64,000 bases of DNA from Cellulophaga tyrosinoxydans. GTDB lineage: Bacteria; Bacteroidota; Bacteroidia; Flavobacteriales; Flavobacteriaceae. How positions within the stretch are numbered: position 1 is the first letter of the stretch; every line of letters begins with the position of its first letter. This document shows, piece after piece, positions 1-8,952 of this stretch. Position numbers and translations under genes: made by a program. The stretch covers positions 62,001 to 126,000 of the forward strand of contig NZ_FWXO01000004.1 in NCBI RefSeq assembly GCF_900176415.1, in the 5' to 3' direction. The notes under the pieces were generated by a model that was given only the letters and a program-made list of their open reading frames with translations, was not told the DNA's origin and did not search any database.

Positions 1-810
1 TACCGTAAATATATTAGGATTACCTGTGGATAAAACCAAAGAAACATTATCCCAATTTACACCTGTGTTTTGGTACACATGCGCCTTATAAGTTAGTTTT
101 AACGGATCGTTTAACTTATTAGATTTTATATCGTAATTCGGAATCCATCCTGCTTCTTGTACGGTATACTTTAGTTCTAAGGTTAGTTTTGTAGCAATTG
201 GCGAATCAAACTTTATAGTTATTTCTCCCTTTGGAATAGAAGGTGTACTATTTTTATCTGCAAATTGCTTTTTTAAATTTAGAATATCTTCATTTAAAAC
301 ATTGATTTTTAGATTAGTTCTAAAAATTTCATTTTTAATAGCCGTAATACGTTCTCTATAGTAGGTGCTGATCTGCTTTACTTTTTCCAATTCTAACGAT
401 TGGTTATCTGTACTTACCATTCTATTGGTATTGATAACACTTTCCTCTTCTTGCAATCCAAAAATTATATTTTTGAACAATGCCACTTCTAGCTCAATTG
501 CTTCTATTTTTTTGGTTAAAGTTTCGGCCTCTTCATTAGAAATACTTTTGTCTAGATAATTAATATCATAAGAAATAGCTAAGACCGAAGCAGCTTGTAA
601 ACCAGAAATTTGAATGCTATTTTCATCAATTTTTGAAGATAAACCCGAAAAGGTGTACTCCGTACTGCCTTCTTTTAGCTCAAAACTGGCAGTTCTAATA
701 ATTTCAGCGCTATTTAAATAAACGGTAACTGACTTAATTTTTGAAGGTAATTTATCAGCTCCAAAAACTAAAAAGGGTAAAAACACGAGTAATGCGATAC
801 ATTTTTTCAT
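1..810 (-). CDS. MuiA-family protein (DUF4140/DUF4139), 3' end outside window
   Basis: Partial gene: the N-terminal 270 codons are present and the reading frame stays open to the window edge. It starts at ATG 808-810 with a short Sec signal (MKKCIALLVFLPFLVFGA) and no lipobox, so the product should be exported to the periplasm. Residues about 20-110 resemble the DUF4140 N-terminal domain. A coiled-coil segment rich in K and E follows (about 95-185), and the DUF4139 beta domain begins near residue 200 with a GWIPNYDIKS-like stretch typical of the 'mucoidy inhibitor MuiA' family. Biochemical role unknown. Family assignment is from recognition of the domain pattern; the missing C-terminus would confirm it. 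Confidence 0.8.
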   Translation of the reverse strand, partial: MKKCIALLVFLPFLVFGADKLPSKIKSVTVYLNSAEIIRTASFELKEGSTEYTFSGLSSKIDENSIQISGLQAASVLAISYDINYLDKSISNEEAETLTKKIEAIELEVALFKNIIFGLQEEESVINTNRMVSTDNQSLELEKVKQISTYYRERITAIKNEIFRTNLKINVLNEDILNLKKQFADKNSTPSIPKGEITIKFDSPIATKLTLELKYTVQEAGWIPNYDIKSNKLNDPLKLTYKAHVYQNTGVNWDNVSLVLSTGNPNIFTV

Positions 811-928
811 CTTAAGTTGGTTTAGAATTTGTATAAACCTAAGACGACATTACAGCAAATAAAACAATGAATTAGTAAACGCTAAGTTTGAGTGAGGCAA
901 CTAATCAATTTTGTACTTGTAGTGTTTT

Positions 929-1342
929 TTAATCTAAAAATTTAGCTCTTAATTCAGGAGTCGGGATCATGCACGCATCTTTTTTACCATACCACTTATA
1001 GCGATTTTTGGCAATATAATCATAAACCATATTTCTAAAACCCTCTGGCAACCATTCAAAAACTGCTAAGAGCGACCATAAACCTCCAAATGTTTTTCCA
1101 ACTTTAAGAGCGGCAGTAGACTTAGTATAATAGGCAATACCAGGCTCTATTAAAATAATAGAATCCACTTGTGAAGTATCAATATTACGTTCCGCAGTCA
1201 TTTTTTTTCCTGTTTCACTTTGCAAAGCTGCAAAACGATACATATCATTCTTATCATGCTTTATTACCAGTTGTATTGATGAATTACAAAGATTGCAAAC
1301 ACCATCAAAAAGAATAATTTTATGCGATTTAGTTGAAGTCAT
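929..1342 (-). CDS. DCC-family (DUF393) thiol-disulfide oxidoreductase-like protein
   Basis: A 137-residue protein of the DUF393/DCC family. The defining motif FDGVCNLCN lies near the N-terminus (about residues 12-20), with the two cysteines spaced as in thioredoxin-like proteins. The C-terminal half has the usual hydrophobic segment followed by an R-Y-x-W-Y-G-K pattern. Length is normal for the family. These proteins are annotated as thiol-disulfide oxidoreductases by analogy, but no reaction is established. A TATCTTTG promoter element lies 24 bases upstream of the start and the gene appears monocistronic. It lies downstream of mutS2 on the same strand with a gap of about 140 bases. Confidence 0.85.
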   Translation of the reverse strand: MTSTKSHKIILFDGVCNLCNSSIQLVIKHDKNDMYRFAALQSETGKKMTAERNIDTSQVDSIILIEPGIAYYTKSTAALKVGKTFGGLWSLLAVFEWLPEGFRNMVYDYIAKNRYKWYGKKDACMIPTPELRAKFLD

Positions 1343-1365
1343 ACTTAAATTCTAATACTACTATA

Positions 1366-1373
1366 CAAAGATA
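1366..1373 (-). promoter_or_regulatory. Bacteroidota -7 element of the DCC gene
   Basis: On the minus strand the bases read TATCTTTG, a full match to the Bacteroidota -7 consensus TAnnTTTG. They end 23 bases before the DCC start codon. No convincing -33 TTG was seen at the expected spacing of about 20. Confidence 0.45.
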
Positions 1374-1480
1374 CGTCATGGCAAATTAGCTATCTAAAAA
1401 ATGTTTCAAATACCTTAAATTTTGGTTGAAGTTACCTTGGGTTAAACTAGACCTGGCAATTGCCCAAGTTAAATTCTACT

Positions 1481-3652
1481 TTATTTCTTAGCCTCAACCA
1501 ATTCTAATTGACTAATACTCACATTTGTTGTAAACATACCGTAATTAACCACAGCCTTATTTTTTTCTAATTTATCTATTGTTCCAATGGCTTTACCATC
1601 GATCATACGGACCCGATCGCCAAGTTTAAAGACTGGTTTAGGCTTGTTCTTTTCAACAATTGCTTTTACTTTTTTCTCCTTCTTCTTCTCTTCTCGGATC
1701 ACTTCAACCTTTTTAATTACCTCTTTTTCAACGGCAACTTTTTTGGCCTTTTCAATTTTCACCTCTTGAGCCGATTTTTTCTTACGCTTGCTATTCTCAG
1801 TTTCTACAATACGCAACAATTCTGAAACTAAAGGACGTTTCTTTTTGTCTTGAAAATACTTTAATGCAGCATCGTTCAACTTATTACCCAAATAAATCAT
1901 ACGCTGACTAGAATCGTATAATTCTTGATAATTTTCTAATTTAGATTTTACTTTAGAATTTAATTCTTCTAGACGTTGTGCTTCACCACGTGCCTTAGAC
2001 TCTTCTTCTTTTAACTTAGAGCCGGTTTTAGCCATAGTGCTTCGCTCTTTCTGTAGTTTGGCAATAGTAGCATCAAAACGCACTTTACCGCTCTCAATCT
2101 TCTTTTTAGCGCGATTTATTAAACTAAAAGGTATTCCGTTTTTTTGAGCCACCTCAAAAGTAAATGAGCTACCTGCCTGACCTAAAACTAACTGATAAGT
2201 AGGCTCTAGTGTTTTAGCATCAAAAAGCATATTAGCATTCGTAGCGTGCGGCAACTCATTAGCCAATAATTTTAAATTGGAGTAGTGTGTAGTAATTACT
2301 CCATACGACCCACGCTCATAAAATACTTCAAGAAAAATTTCTGCTAAGGCGCCTCCTAATTCAGGATCACTACCTGTTCCAAATTCATCAATTAAAAACA
2401 AGGTTTTGTCATCGCATTTACGTAAAAAATAGTTCATGTTTTTCAACCGATAACTATACGTACTTAAATGATTTTCAATAGATTGGTTGTCACCAATATC
2501 TGTCAAGATTCTATTAAACAAACAGACTTTGCTACGCTCGTGGACTGGAATTAATAATCCACTTTGTAGCATTATTTGAAGAATTCCTAAAGTTTTTAGC
2601 GTAATACTTTTACCTCCTGCATTAGGTCCAGAAATAACGATAATTCTGTTTTCTTCATGCAATGCTATAGTTTGCGGAAAGGTCTTTTCGTTTTTTCTTT
2701 TGTTAGTTAAATAGAGTAGTGGATGATAAGCATCACGCAAATACAACTCCTTAGTTTCACTAATTTCTGGCATAATTGCATTCATTTCTGATGCATACTT
2801 TGCCTTAGCAGCAGTAATATCTATATGTGCTAAAAAATGTTGATAGGCAGCAAGCTCAGGAATATAGGGTTGTATATGCGCTGTTAAAGCCTTTAAAATA
2901 CGTTGTACTTCTTCTCGTTCGTCAAACTCAAGATTGTTTAATTGTCGACTAAATTGTAATGCAGCTTCTGGCTCAATATATACTATACTTCCTGTTTTAG
3001 AAGTACCCATTACTGCTCCTTTCACCTTCTTTCGGTGCATAGATTTTACTGCTAATACACGACGATTATCTACAACAGATTCTCTAATTTCATCTAAAAA
3101 ATCTGATGATTGATAGGTCGATAAAGCCCTTCCAAAACTCTGGTTAATTTTACTTTTTACTTGATTAATTTCAGAACGAATTAATCGTAAATTATCAGAT
3201 GCATTATCTTTTATTTCTCCAAAACGATCTATAACGGCATCAATCTGAATGGGAATTTCTAAATTAAGTTCTACTACTTCAGATGCCTCAAAAAGTAAGG
3301 GATAATAGTCCTTAAATTTTTTGAAAAACTTTTTTAGCACATTTACAGTACTACAAATATTTCCAATTTTTCTGAATCCCGCTATTTCAATCGTAGCATT
3401 TTCAATTTTTAATAATTTAAGCTCTTGATTGATGGCGTCAAAACCATGATTAGGTATTCTGTTATCATTAGTAAATGAGGATACATACTCAGAGGTTTGC
3501 CCTAAATTCATGACAATTGCCTCCTTTGAGTTTAAAGGAACAATTTGCAAAGCTATTTCTTTACCCAATTCTGTATTACAGCGAGCAGAAATCTGATTTA
3601 AAACAGTATTAAATTCTAAATCCTTTAATGTTTTTTCATTAATCTTATTCAT
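1481..3652 (-). CDS. mutS2: MutS2-family ATPase without Smr domain
   Basis: A 723-residue MutS2-type ATPase that binds branched DNA and, in characterised homologues, also collided ribosomes. The N-terminal core/clamp region spans roughly residues 1-300. The ATPase follows, with Walker A GPNAGGKS, a Walker B segment FLIDEFGTGSDP, and the ST-x-SYRL signature region between them. Residues about 515-680 form a long charged coiled coil rich in K and E, and the protein ends in a small KOW-like beta segment (GDRVRMIDGKAIGTIDKLEK). The roughly 75-residue C-terminal Smr nuclease domain of Bacillus MutS2 (about 785 residues) is absent. This short form seems usual in flavobacteria, from memory. Start ATG sits 7 bases from a -7 promoter element. 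Confidence 0.93.
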   Translation of the reverse strand: MNKINEKTLKDLEFNTVLNQISARCNTELGKEIALQIVPLNSKEAIVMNLGQTSEYVSSFTNDNRIPNHGFDAINQELKLLKIENATIEIAGFRKIGNICSTVNVLKKFFKKFKDYYPLLFEASEVVELNLEIPIQIDAVIDRFGEIKDNASDNLRLIRSEINQVKSKINQSFGRALSTYQSSDFLDEIRESVVDNRRVLAVKSMHRKKVKGAVMGTSKTGSIVYIEPEAALQFSRQLNNLEFDEREEVQRILKALTAHIQPYIPELAAYQHFLAHIDITAAKAKYASEMNAIMPEISETKELYLRDAYHPLLYLTNKRKNEKTFPQTIALHEENRIIVISGPNAGGKSITLKTLGILQIMLQSGLLIPVHERSKVCLFNRILTDIGDNQSIENHLSTYSYRLKNMNYFLRKCDDKTLFLIDEFGTGSDPELGGALAEIFLEVFYERGSYGVITTHYSNLKLLANELPHATNANMLFDAKTLEPTYQLVLGQAGSSFTFEVAQKNGIPFSLINRAKKKIESGKVRFDATIAKLQKERSTMAKTGSKLKEEESKARGEAQRLEELNSKVKSKLENYQELYDSSQRMIYLGNKLNDAALKYFQDKKKRPLVSELLRIVETENSKRKKKSAQEVKIEKAKKVAVEKEVIKKVEVIREEKKKEKKVKAIVEKNKPKPVFKLGDRVRMIDGKAIGTIDKLEKNKAVVNYGMFTTNVSISQLELVEAKK

Positions 3653-3659
3653 AGCGATT

Positions 3660-3667
3660 CAAAGATA
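3660..3667 (-). promoter_or_regulatory. -7 element directly upstream of mutS2
   Basis: TATCTTTG on the minus strand matches TAnnTTTG and ends 7 bases before the mutS2 ATG. If used, the transcript would have almost no 5' leader. Confidence 0.45.
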
Positions 3668-3841
3668 CATTGAAAAAAATATTCCACAGGAACATCATTT
3701 TTAATTATCTAATAAAAATAATATAATTGAAGCTTCTCAGTAGTGAAAATTCGAGCTAGTTCACAACAAATTAATGTTTAGAACGTTCTTATTTAGCTGT
3801 TTTATGCATTAACAAGAGTATTCAACCTGAATTTGTCCCTT

Positions 3842-4891
3842 ATGAAAACCCAAATTAAAATATTTTTTTATTTAAGTATTGCCATTGTTGTTTCTTCGTG
3901 TAGTTCTACAAATAGAATGACCATGGGGGTAACCAATCCGGCGAAAGTATATCTTTCACCAGAAATTACTAGGGTAGGAATTATCAATAGAAGTACTCCA
4001 ACAAAAAATAATAACGCATTAGATAAAATAGATCAAATTCTATCTGCAGAAGGATTAAATCTAGATAAAAAAGGAGCTGAAGCAGCAATTTCTTCTTTGG
4101 CTGCCGAACTAAGTGTTATCAAAAATTTTGAAGAAATTAAAATAATTCAAGATGTTGAAGAAGTAAAGAGCGGATTAGCTGTTTTACCAGCAAAATTATC
4201 TTGGGATATTATTGAAAAATTATGTGTGGAAAATAATGTAGATGTTATTTTTTCTTTAGCATTTTATGATACAGATACAAAAACTTCTTTCAAAGTAACC
4301 ACAATGCCAGTAGAAAATAATCTAGGTGTAAAAGTTAGTGTTCCTGCACAAGAAGTTACCCTAAATACTTTTGTTACTTGTGGATGGCGCTTATATGATC
4401 CACAGACAAAATTAGTAATAGATGAGTACATTTATAATAAAAATATGGCGTTTACGGGCCAAGGCATAAACCCTATTAAAGCTGTTGAAGCAGTAAAACG
4501 CCGAAATGAAACTATTCAAGAATACAGTCAAAATGTTGGGATTGCCTACGCTACAAGATATATACCTAACAATGTTCGAATTTCAAGAGAATATTATATA
4601 ACTGGGTCAGATAACTTTAAAATAGCACAAAGACGTGCTTTAACTGGCGATTGGTCTGGAGCTGCTGACCTATGGAAACAAGAATTAAATAGTTCTGATG
4701 CCAAAGTTTTGGGTCGTGCGTATTACAACATGGCTATTAGTAGCGAAATAAATGGTGATTTAGATCAGGCTATTAGTTATGCATCTAAGGCCTATTCTGA
4801 CTACAAAAATAAATTAGCATTGGAATATGTTAACATATTAAAATACAGACAACAACAAAATCAAATTTTAGAACAACAGCTTTCTCGCTAA
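3842..4891 (+). CDS. DUF6340-family lipoprotein
   Basis: A 349-residue lipoprotein. The ATG at 3842 is preferred over an in-frame TTG nine bases upstream because it puts the signal peptide directly at the start (MKTQIKIFFYL) with lipobox VSSC and cysteine near residue 20. The body matches the Bacteroidota family DUF6340 as I recall it: an N-terminal alpha/beta region starting VYLSPEITRVGIINR, then a C-terminal helical part that looks like one or two TPR units (about residues 255-325; GRAYYNMAISSEINGDLDQA). Function unknown. It lies on the outer or inner membrane by lipidation. It is followed by ung on the same strand after 71 bases that contain a separate promoter. Confidence 0.8.
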   Translation: MKTQIKIFFYLSIAIVVSSCSSTNRMTMGVTNPAKVYLSPEITRVGIINRSTPTKNNNALDKIDQILSAEGLNLDKKGAEAAISSLAAELSVIKNFEEIKIIQDVEEVKSGLAVLPAKLSWDIIEKLCVENNVDVIFSLAFYDTDTKTSFKVTTMPVENNLGVKVSVPAQEVTLNTFVTCGWRLYDPQTKLVIDEYIYNKNMAFTGQGINPIKAVEAVKRRNETIQEYSQNVGIAYATRYIPNNVRISREYYITGSDNFKIAQRRALTGDWSGAADLWKQELNSSDAKVLGRAYYNMAISSEINGDLDQAISYASKAYSDYKNKLALEYVNILKYRQQQNQILEQQLSR

Positions 4892-4933
4892 TACACTATA
4901 AATACCTTTTTTAAGAATCGGTTTTATTTTAAT

Positions 4934-4941
4934 TATTTTTG
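4934..4941 (+). promoter_or_regulatory. -7 element for ung
   Basis: TATTTTTG matches TAnnTTTG and ends 21 bases before the chosen ung ATG at 4963. The -33 region is only T-rich, so the call rests on the -7 box. It also overlaps the TTG that would begin a longer ung reading frame, which argues for the downstream ATG. Confidence 0.35.
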
Positions 4942-4962
4942 AAAGATTGTAATTCAAAAATA

Positions 4963-5628
4963 ATGGAGTTAACTATTCAAGAAAGTTGGAAAAATACATT
5001 AAAAGAGGAGTTTGAAAAGCCATACTTTCTTGATTTAATGGATTTTGTAGAAAAGGAATACGCAATGCATACGTGCTATCCCGAAATGTCTTCTGTTTTC
5101 GCTGCATTTAATGCTTGTTCTTTTCAAGATACCAGAGTGGTAATACTTGGGCAAGATCCATATCACGGCCCTAATCAAGCAAACGGACTGTGTTTTTCAG
5201 TAAAAAATACGGTGCCGCACCCACCGTCATTACAAAACATTTTTAAAGAAATATCACTTGATTTAGGCACTAATTACCCAGAAAGCGGGGATTTAGAACG
5301 ATGGGCACAACAAGGTGTCCTGCTTTTAAATGCAACCTTAACCGTTAGAGCTCATGAAGCTGGTAGTCATCAAAAAAAAGGTTGGGAACAATTTACCGAT
5401 GCGGTAATTAAAAAAATCTCTTCAGAAAAGAATGCTGTTATTTTTATGCTATGGGGAGGTTATGCTAAAAAAAAAATAAAATTAATTGATACGGAAAAAC
5501 ACCATATACTTTCTTCAGGACATCCCTCTCCTTTAAGTGCGAATAGGGGATATTGGTTTGGAAATAAGCATTTTAGCCGTGCGAATTATCTGCTAGAAAA
5601 AACAGGCAATTCCAAGATTATGTGGTAA
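4963..5628 (+). CDS. ung: Uracil-DNA glycosylase
   Basis: A 221-residue family 1 uracil-DNA glycosylase, which removes uracil from DNA as the first step of base excision repair in the cytosol. The catalytic water-activating motif GQDPYHGP (about residues 63-70, Asp65) is intact. The uracil-binding FS-x(5)-PPSLQNIFKEI region and the DNA-intercalation motif HPSPLS near residue 190 are also present. Length matches Escherichia coli Ung (about 229). The ATG at 4963 is chosen over TTG at 4939: it gives a normal N-terminus (MELTIQESW), and the TTG lies within a promoter-like element. Confidence 0.97.
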   Translation: MELTIQESWKNTLKEEFEKPYFLDLMDFVEKEYAMHTCYPEMSSVFAAFNACSFQDTRVVILGQDPYHGPNQANGLCFSVKNTVPHPPSLQNIFKEISLDLGTNYPESGDLERWAQQGVLLLNATLTVRAHEAGSHQKKGWEQFTDAVIKKISSEKNAVIFMLWGGYAKKKIKLIDTEKHHILSSGHPSPLSANRGYWFGNKHFSRANYLLEKTGNSKIMW

Positions 5629-5813
5629 AAATAGTAAATTGAGCTTAAGTTTTTTTTTGAGGGGCTAGTTAAATTATTTATTTTCGCTATTTTTAAGAAA
5701 ACCTAAACCATTATAAACAAATAGATTTTTTACAATGATAGCATTAGGTTACCAGACCTCAATTGAGGCACATTACACATTATTATCCAAAACTAACCAT
5801 AATAGGCCTTAAT

Positions 5814-6215
5814 ATGAATGTGAAATCTATTTTACTTGTAGACGATGACGAATCAACAAACTTTATAAATAGTGTTTTTATAAAAAAACTAGATATAGAT
5901 GTTGATGTTTACAAAGCTTTAAACGGAGCCGAAGCGCTAGAAATTTTAGAAGAATCTATCGGTGATCCAGATTTTTTCCCTTGCCTTATTACGTTAGATA
6001 TTAACATGCCGGTTATGAATGGTTGGACTTTTTTAGATAACTATAAAAAATTATCTCCTTCTATAAAAAACAATTGCGTTATTGTAATGACCACCGTAAG
6101 TGAAGATGAAAAAGATTTAATTAGAGCTAATAAAAACCAGGATATTAAAGAATATTTTCAAAAACCAATGTCCGATGAAAAATTTAGCACCTTATTAAAC
6201 GAATACTTCCTTTAA
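5814..6215 (+). CDS. Single-domain response regulator
   Basis: A 133-residue protein made only of a CheY-like receiver domain. The acidic cluster (VDDDES, residues 9-14), phosphoacceptor Asp62 in TLDINMPVMNG, the switch Thr in VMTT and the conserved Lys-Pro (FQKP) are all present, so it should be phosphorylatable. There is no output domain. Start ATG 5814 is preferred to a TTG 51 bases upstream because the receiver fold begins immediately (MNVKSILLVD). No kinase is adjacent; it stands alone between ung and a convergent operon, so its partner is unknown. Confidence 0.92.
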   Translation: MNVKSILLVDDDESTNFINSVFIKKLDIDVDVYKALNGAEALEILEESIGDPDFFPCLITLDINMPVMNGWTFLDNYKKLSPSIKNNCVIVMTTVSEDEKDLIRANKNQDIKEYFQKPMSDEKFSTLLNEYFL

Positions 6216-6218
6216 AAT

Positions 6219-7073
6219 TTACTTAGCCGAATACAAAATAGTATCGGCCTTAAGTTTTGTAGTTATCAAATTTAAATCTAAAAGCGTATTCTGAATATTT
6301 GTAAGGGTAGTTGCGCTTAATTTAGACTGACTCCAACGGGTTAAACTCAACCATTCTTGTATATCAATCAATTTTTGACCGTAGGCATTCGCTAGCGTTT
6401 TGTCTATACTAGGTATCGTTTTAAATTCGGAGGTATAGGTATTTATCACCTCTAAAATATGCTGTAAAACACTAGACTTTTCAGCTATAATTGCATCTGT
6501 TGCTGCAATAACAAAGCATGGCCAAGGAGTAGGGCAGTCAGTAATACGTCTAAATGTACCATTATCTACCAATGGTTTTGTGGTAAAACGTTCCCACATA
6601 AAATAATCCGCCTCTTTATTCGTAAGTGCTTGAACAGCACCCTCTAAATTATTTATAACTTTAAACGAATCTTCATTTATTTTCCAAGATTGATTCTTAG
6701 CATTTACATAGGCCATAAGATGGCTTCCACTTCCAAAACGACTAATTGCAGCTTTGGTGTTTTCGAGATCAGATATAACTTTATAGTTGCTATTAGCTGC
6801 AACATGTATACCCCATAACAATGGTGTTGCTATATATTCTTGAACAATTTTTGAAGGATTTCCTTCGGTGATACTTTTTACAATACCTTCAGTTAAAATT
6901 ATTGCTAAATCGGTTTCATTATTTTCTAGTAATTGACACATTCTTCCCGTTCCCTCCGGAATATCTGTCCATTCTAAATCAATTCCTCTTTCTTTAAAAG
7001 CATTTTCTTCAATAGCCATATGCCAAGGAAGATTAAAATGTTCTGGAACACCTATTATTCTAACCTTTTTCAT
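6219..7073 (-). CDS. Periplasmic-binding-like (NMT1/SsuA-type) protein without signal peptide
   Basis: A 284-residue type 2 periplasmic-binding-protein fold. The N-terminal strand-loop pattern (RIIGVPEHFNLPWHMAIEE), then GIDLEWTDIPEGTG and DLAIILTEG, is that of substrate-binding proteins of the SsuA/TauA/NMT1 type. No signal peptide or lipobox is present and no permease gene is near, so it is probably a cytosolic ligand-binding protein or an enzyme of that fold, not a transporter component. The start overlaps the stop of the nucleoside phosphorylase gene by 4 bases (ATGA), implying translational coupling and a shared pathway. The ligand cannot be told from sequence. Confidence 0.75.
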   Translation of the reverse strand: MKKVRIIGVPEHFNLPWHMAIEENAFKERGIDLEWTDIPEGTGRMCQLLENNETDLAIILTEGIVKSITEGNPSKIVQEYIATPLLWGIHVAANSNYKVISDLENTKAAISRFGSGSHLMAYVNAKNQSWKINEDSFKVINNLEGAVQALTNKEADYFMWERFTTKPLVDNGTFRRITDCPTPWPCFVIAATDAIIAEKSSVLQHILEVINTYTSEFKTIPSIDKTLANAYGQKLIDIQEWLSLTRWSQSKLSATTLTNIQNTLLDLNLITTKLKADTILYSAK

Positions 7074-7945
7074 TTTCCAGATGTTAATTTTTCCAGGGTT
7101 AACTGTATTAAAAGATCAATAGATTTTAAGGGATCTTTGGAGAACTCACCAGTACTTCTGTTTGCCAAAATACAATTTAAACTAATGGCGCTATGTCCCA
7201 AAAGCCTTGCGAGCCCATATATTCCTGCAGTTTCCATTTCTAAATTGGTAATTTTCAATCCTCTATAATCAAAAGAAGAGAGTTTAGAATTTAGCGAATC
7301 ATCTTGAGTTTGCAAGCGTAATTTTCTTCCTTGTGGACCGTAAAAACCAACATTAGTAGCTGTAAAACCATTGTTAAGCGAATTATTGAACAGCCTTTGT
7401 GCTAAATTGTCATCGCAAGTAACTACATAGGGTACAGATTTATATTTTGACCAGTTTGTATGCTTCATAAATTCATTCTGAAGCGTATCATTTAATATAT
7501 GTTCCGCATTGTAAAAACGAAGTAAACTATCAAAACCTATGGCTTGTTTGCTTAATAGAAAAGAATCTATTGGAATGTCTGGTTGTATGGCTCCTGAAGT
7601 GCCAATACGTATAATATCTAATTTCTTTTTAGTCCTATTGATTGTTCTCGACGTAAAATCAATATTTAATAAGGCATCAAGTTCGTTTAAAACAATATCT
7701 ATATTATCAGTCCCAATACCTGTCGAAATCACCGATATTCGTTTACCATTTAATACACCTGTATGCGTATGAAATTCGCGTTTGCCTTTTTTTAGTTCAA
7801 TTACGTCAAAATATTTAGACACTTCGGCGACCCGATCTGGATCTCCAACCGTTATAATGGTTTCTGCTAAATCTTCTGGTAATAAATTAAGGTGGTAAAT
7901 GCTATTATCTGCATTTAAAATAAGCTCTGAGGGCTCTAGCTGCAT
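7070..7945 (-). CDS. Nucleoside phosphorylase (PNP/UDP family)
   Basis: A 291-residue phosphorylase of the PNP_UDP_1 family, predicted to cleave nucleosides with phosphate. Visible features are ETIITVGDPDRVAEVSKYFD near residue 28 (phosphate loop GDPDR), the GIGTDNIDIVLNEL segment near residue 75, RIGTSGAIQPDIP near 110, and the C-terminal purine/ribose-binding stretch NLEMETAGIYGLA with the diagnostic E-M-E triad. Base specificity is not clear; it is closer to uridine-phosphorylase-like proteins by the GDPDR loop. It is the second gene of a tight three-gene operon with the DUF1835 gene (1 base between them) and the binding protein (4-base overlap). Confidence 0.85.
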   Translation of the reverse strand: MQLEPSELILNADNSIYHLNLLPEDLAETIITVGDPDRVAEVSKYFDVIELKKGKREFHTHTGVLNGKRISVISTGIGTDNIDIVLNELDALLNIDFTSRTINRTKKKLDIIRIGTSGAIQPDIPIDSFLLSKQAIGFDSLLRFYNAEHILNDTLQNEFMKHTNWSKYKSVPYVVTCDDNLAQRLFNNSLNNGFTATNVGFYGPQGRKLRLQTQDDSLNSKLSSFDYRGLKITNLEMETAGIYGLARLLGHSAISLNCILANRSTGEFSKDPLKSIDLLIQLTLEKLTSGK

Positions 7946-7946
7946 G

Positions 7947-8879
7947 CTACAATTTTAAAATTCTATTGGTATTTGAATTATATAAGAAGTTATATTTTAA
8001 AGCGCCACCTAAATACACATCATTCTCTTGAATACATGAATAATAACTAGTTTCGCCTTTTAAAATAGATTTTCCTGTTTGGGTAAGTCTTACTGGATTA
8101 AATGAAGAGAACAACGGTTTTAATCTTCCTAAGGCTCTTTGATATTGACTGTCACCAAAACCTAAAATTCCTTGATTCTTAAGTAAGGTACTAATAAACT
8201 CTCCTTTGGAACCTGGTTTATGGTTCATGGCAACATTTAAAATATTAGTTTCCATATCATTCAAACCATTCTTTATGGAAGGAAATCTATGTAAATGTGC
8301 TTGTATACTATCCCCTAAATACTTAAAATGATAATTGCTAAAATCAGATACATTTTCTAATCTAATTGGGTTGTCACTACAATACAATTGCCAAACGTAG
8401 TCTGCAAATTCTATGTCATCTTGAGTTAGTATAGTTTTATTCTTATACAATTTTTGCAACTGATCATCGCTTAAATCATTTAGAGCGTATAAGGTATTAC
8501 TGTCATCTTCTTTACCACTACATACTAAAGAGATTTGCGCATATTTTCTATGCGTTTTTAACCAGCTGATTACTGCCAACATATTTATTTGGCAAAATAA
8601 ATCGTATTCAAACCAAAGAATAATTTCATCTTGCTTTTTATGATTGCATAATGATCTGTACTCTTTTAGGGTTTTTTCTATAAAAATAGATTTTGATACT
8701 TTATAATTCTTGTTTAAAAAATCGAAACGAGTTTTCCAAAAGGATTCACTACCCACATTGGTTTCTGTTTTACCTTCGCAAAGCATTTCTCTCCAGGTGA
8801 TAATATCGCCTGGCAGATTTAAAGTTTTTAGTTTTTCGGTAAAATTATCTCCGTTTGTAATGTGAAGTAGGGAACTCAT
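7947..8879 (-). CDS. DUF1835 domain protein
   Basis: A 310-residue cytosolic protein. The N-terminus LHITNGDNFTEKLKTLNLPG followed by ITWREMLCEG is the recognisable DUF1835 pattern, and a downstream segment IILWFEYDLFCQINMLAVIS fits the rest of that domain. The C-terminal part (about residues 190-290) looks like a winged-helix or DUF3658-like region. Function is unknown. It heads the operon with the nucleoside phosphorylase (1-base gap), so a role in nucleotide metabolism or its regulation is an inference from context only. Confidence 0.78.
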   Translation of the reverse strand: MSSLLHITNGDNFTEKLKTLNLPGDIITWREMLCEGKTETNVGSESFWKTRFDFLNKNYKVSKSIFIEKTLKEYRSLCNHKKQDEIILWFEYDLFCQINMLAVISWLKTHRKYAQISLVCSGKEDDSNTLYALNDLSDDQLQKLYKNKTILTQDDIEFADYVWQLYCSDNPIRLENVSDFSNYHFKYLGDSIQAHLHRFPSIKNGLNDMETNILNVAMNHKPGSKGEFISTLLKNQGILGFGDSQYQRALGRLKPLFSSFNPVRLTQTGKSILKGETSYYSCIQENDVYLGGALKYNFLYNSNTNRILKL

Positions 8880-8952
8880 TTAGGTGATATTTTAAATTAA
8901 GGTGAATAAAAGTACTACAAATTGTAAAATTAATAAAGACAATTAACAGTTT

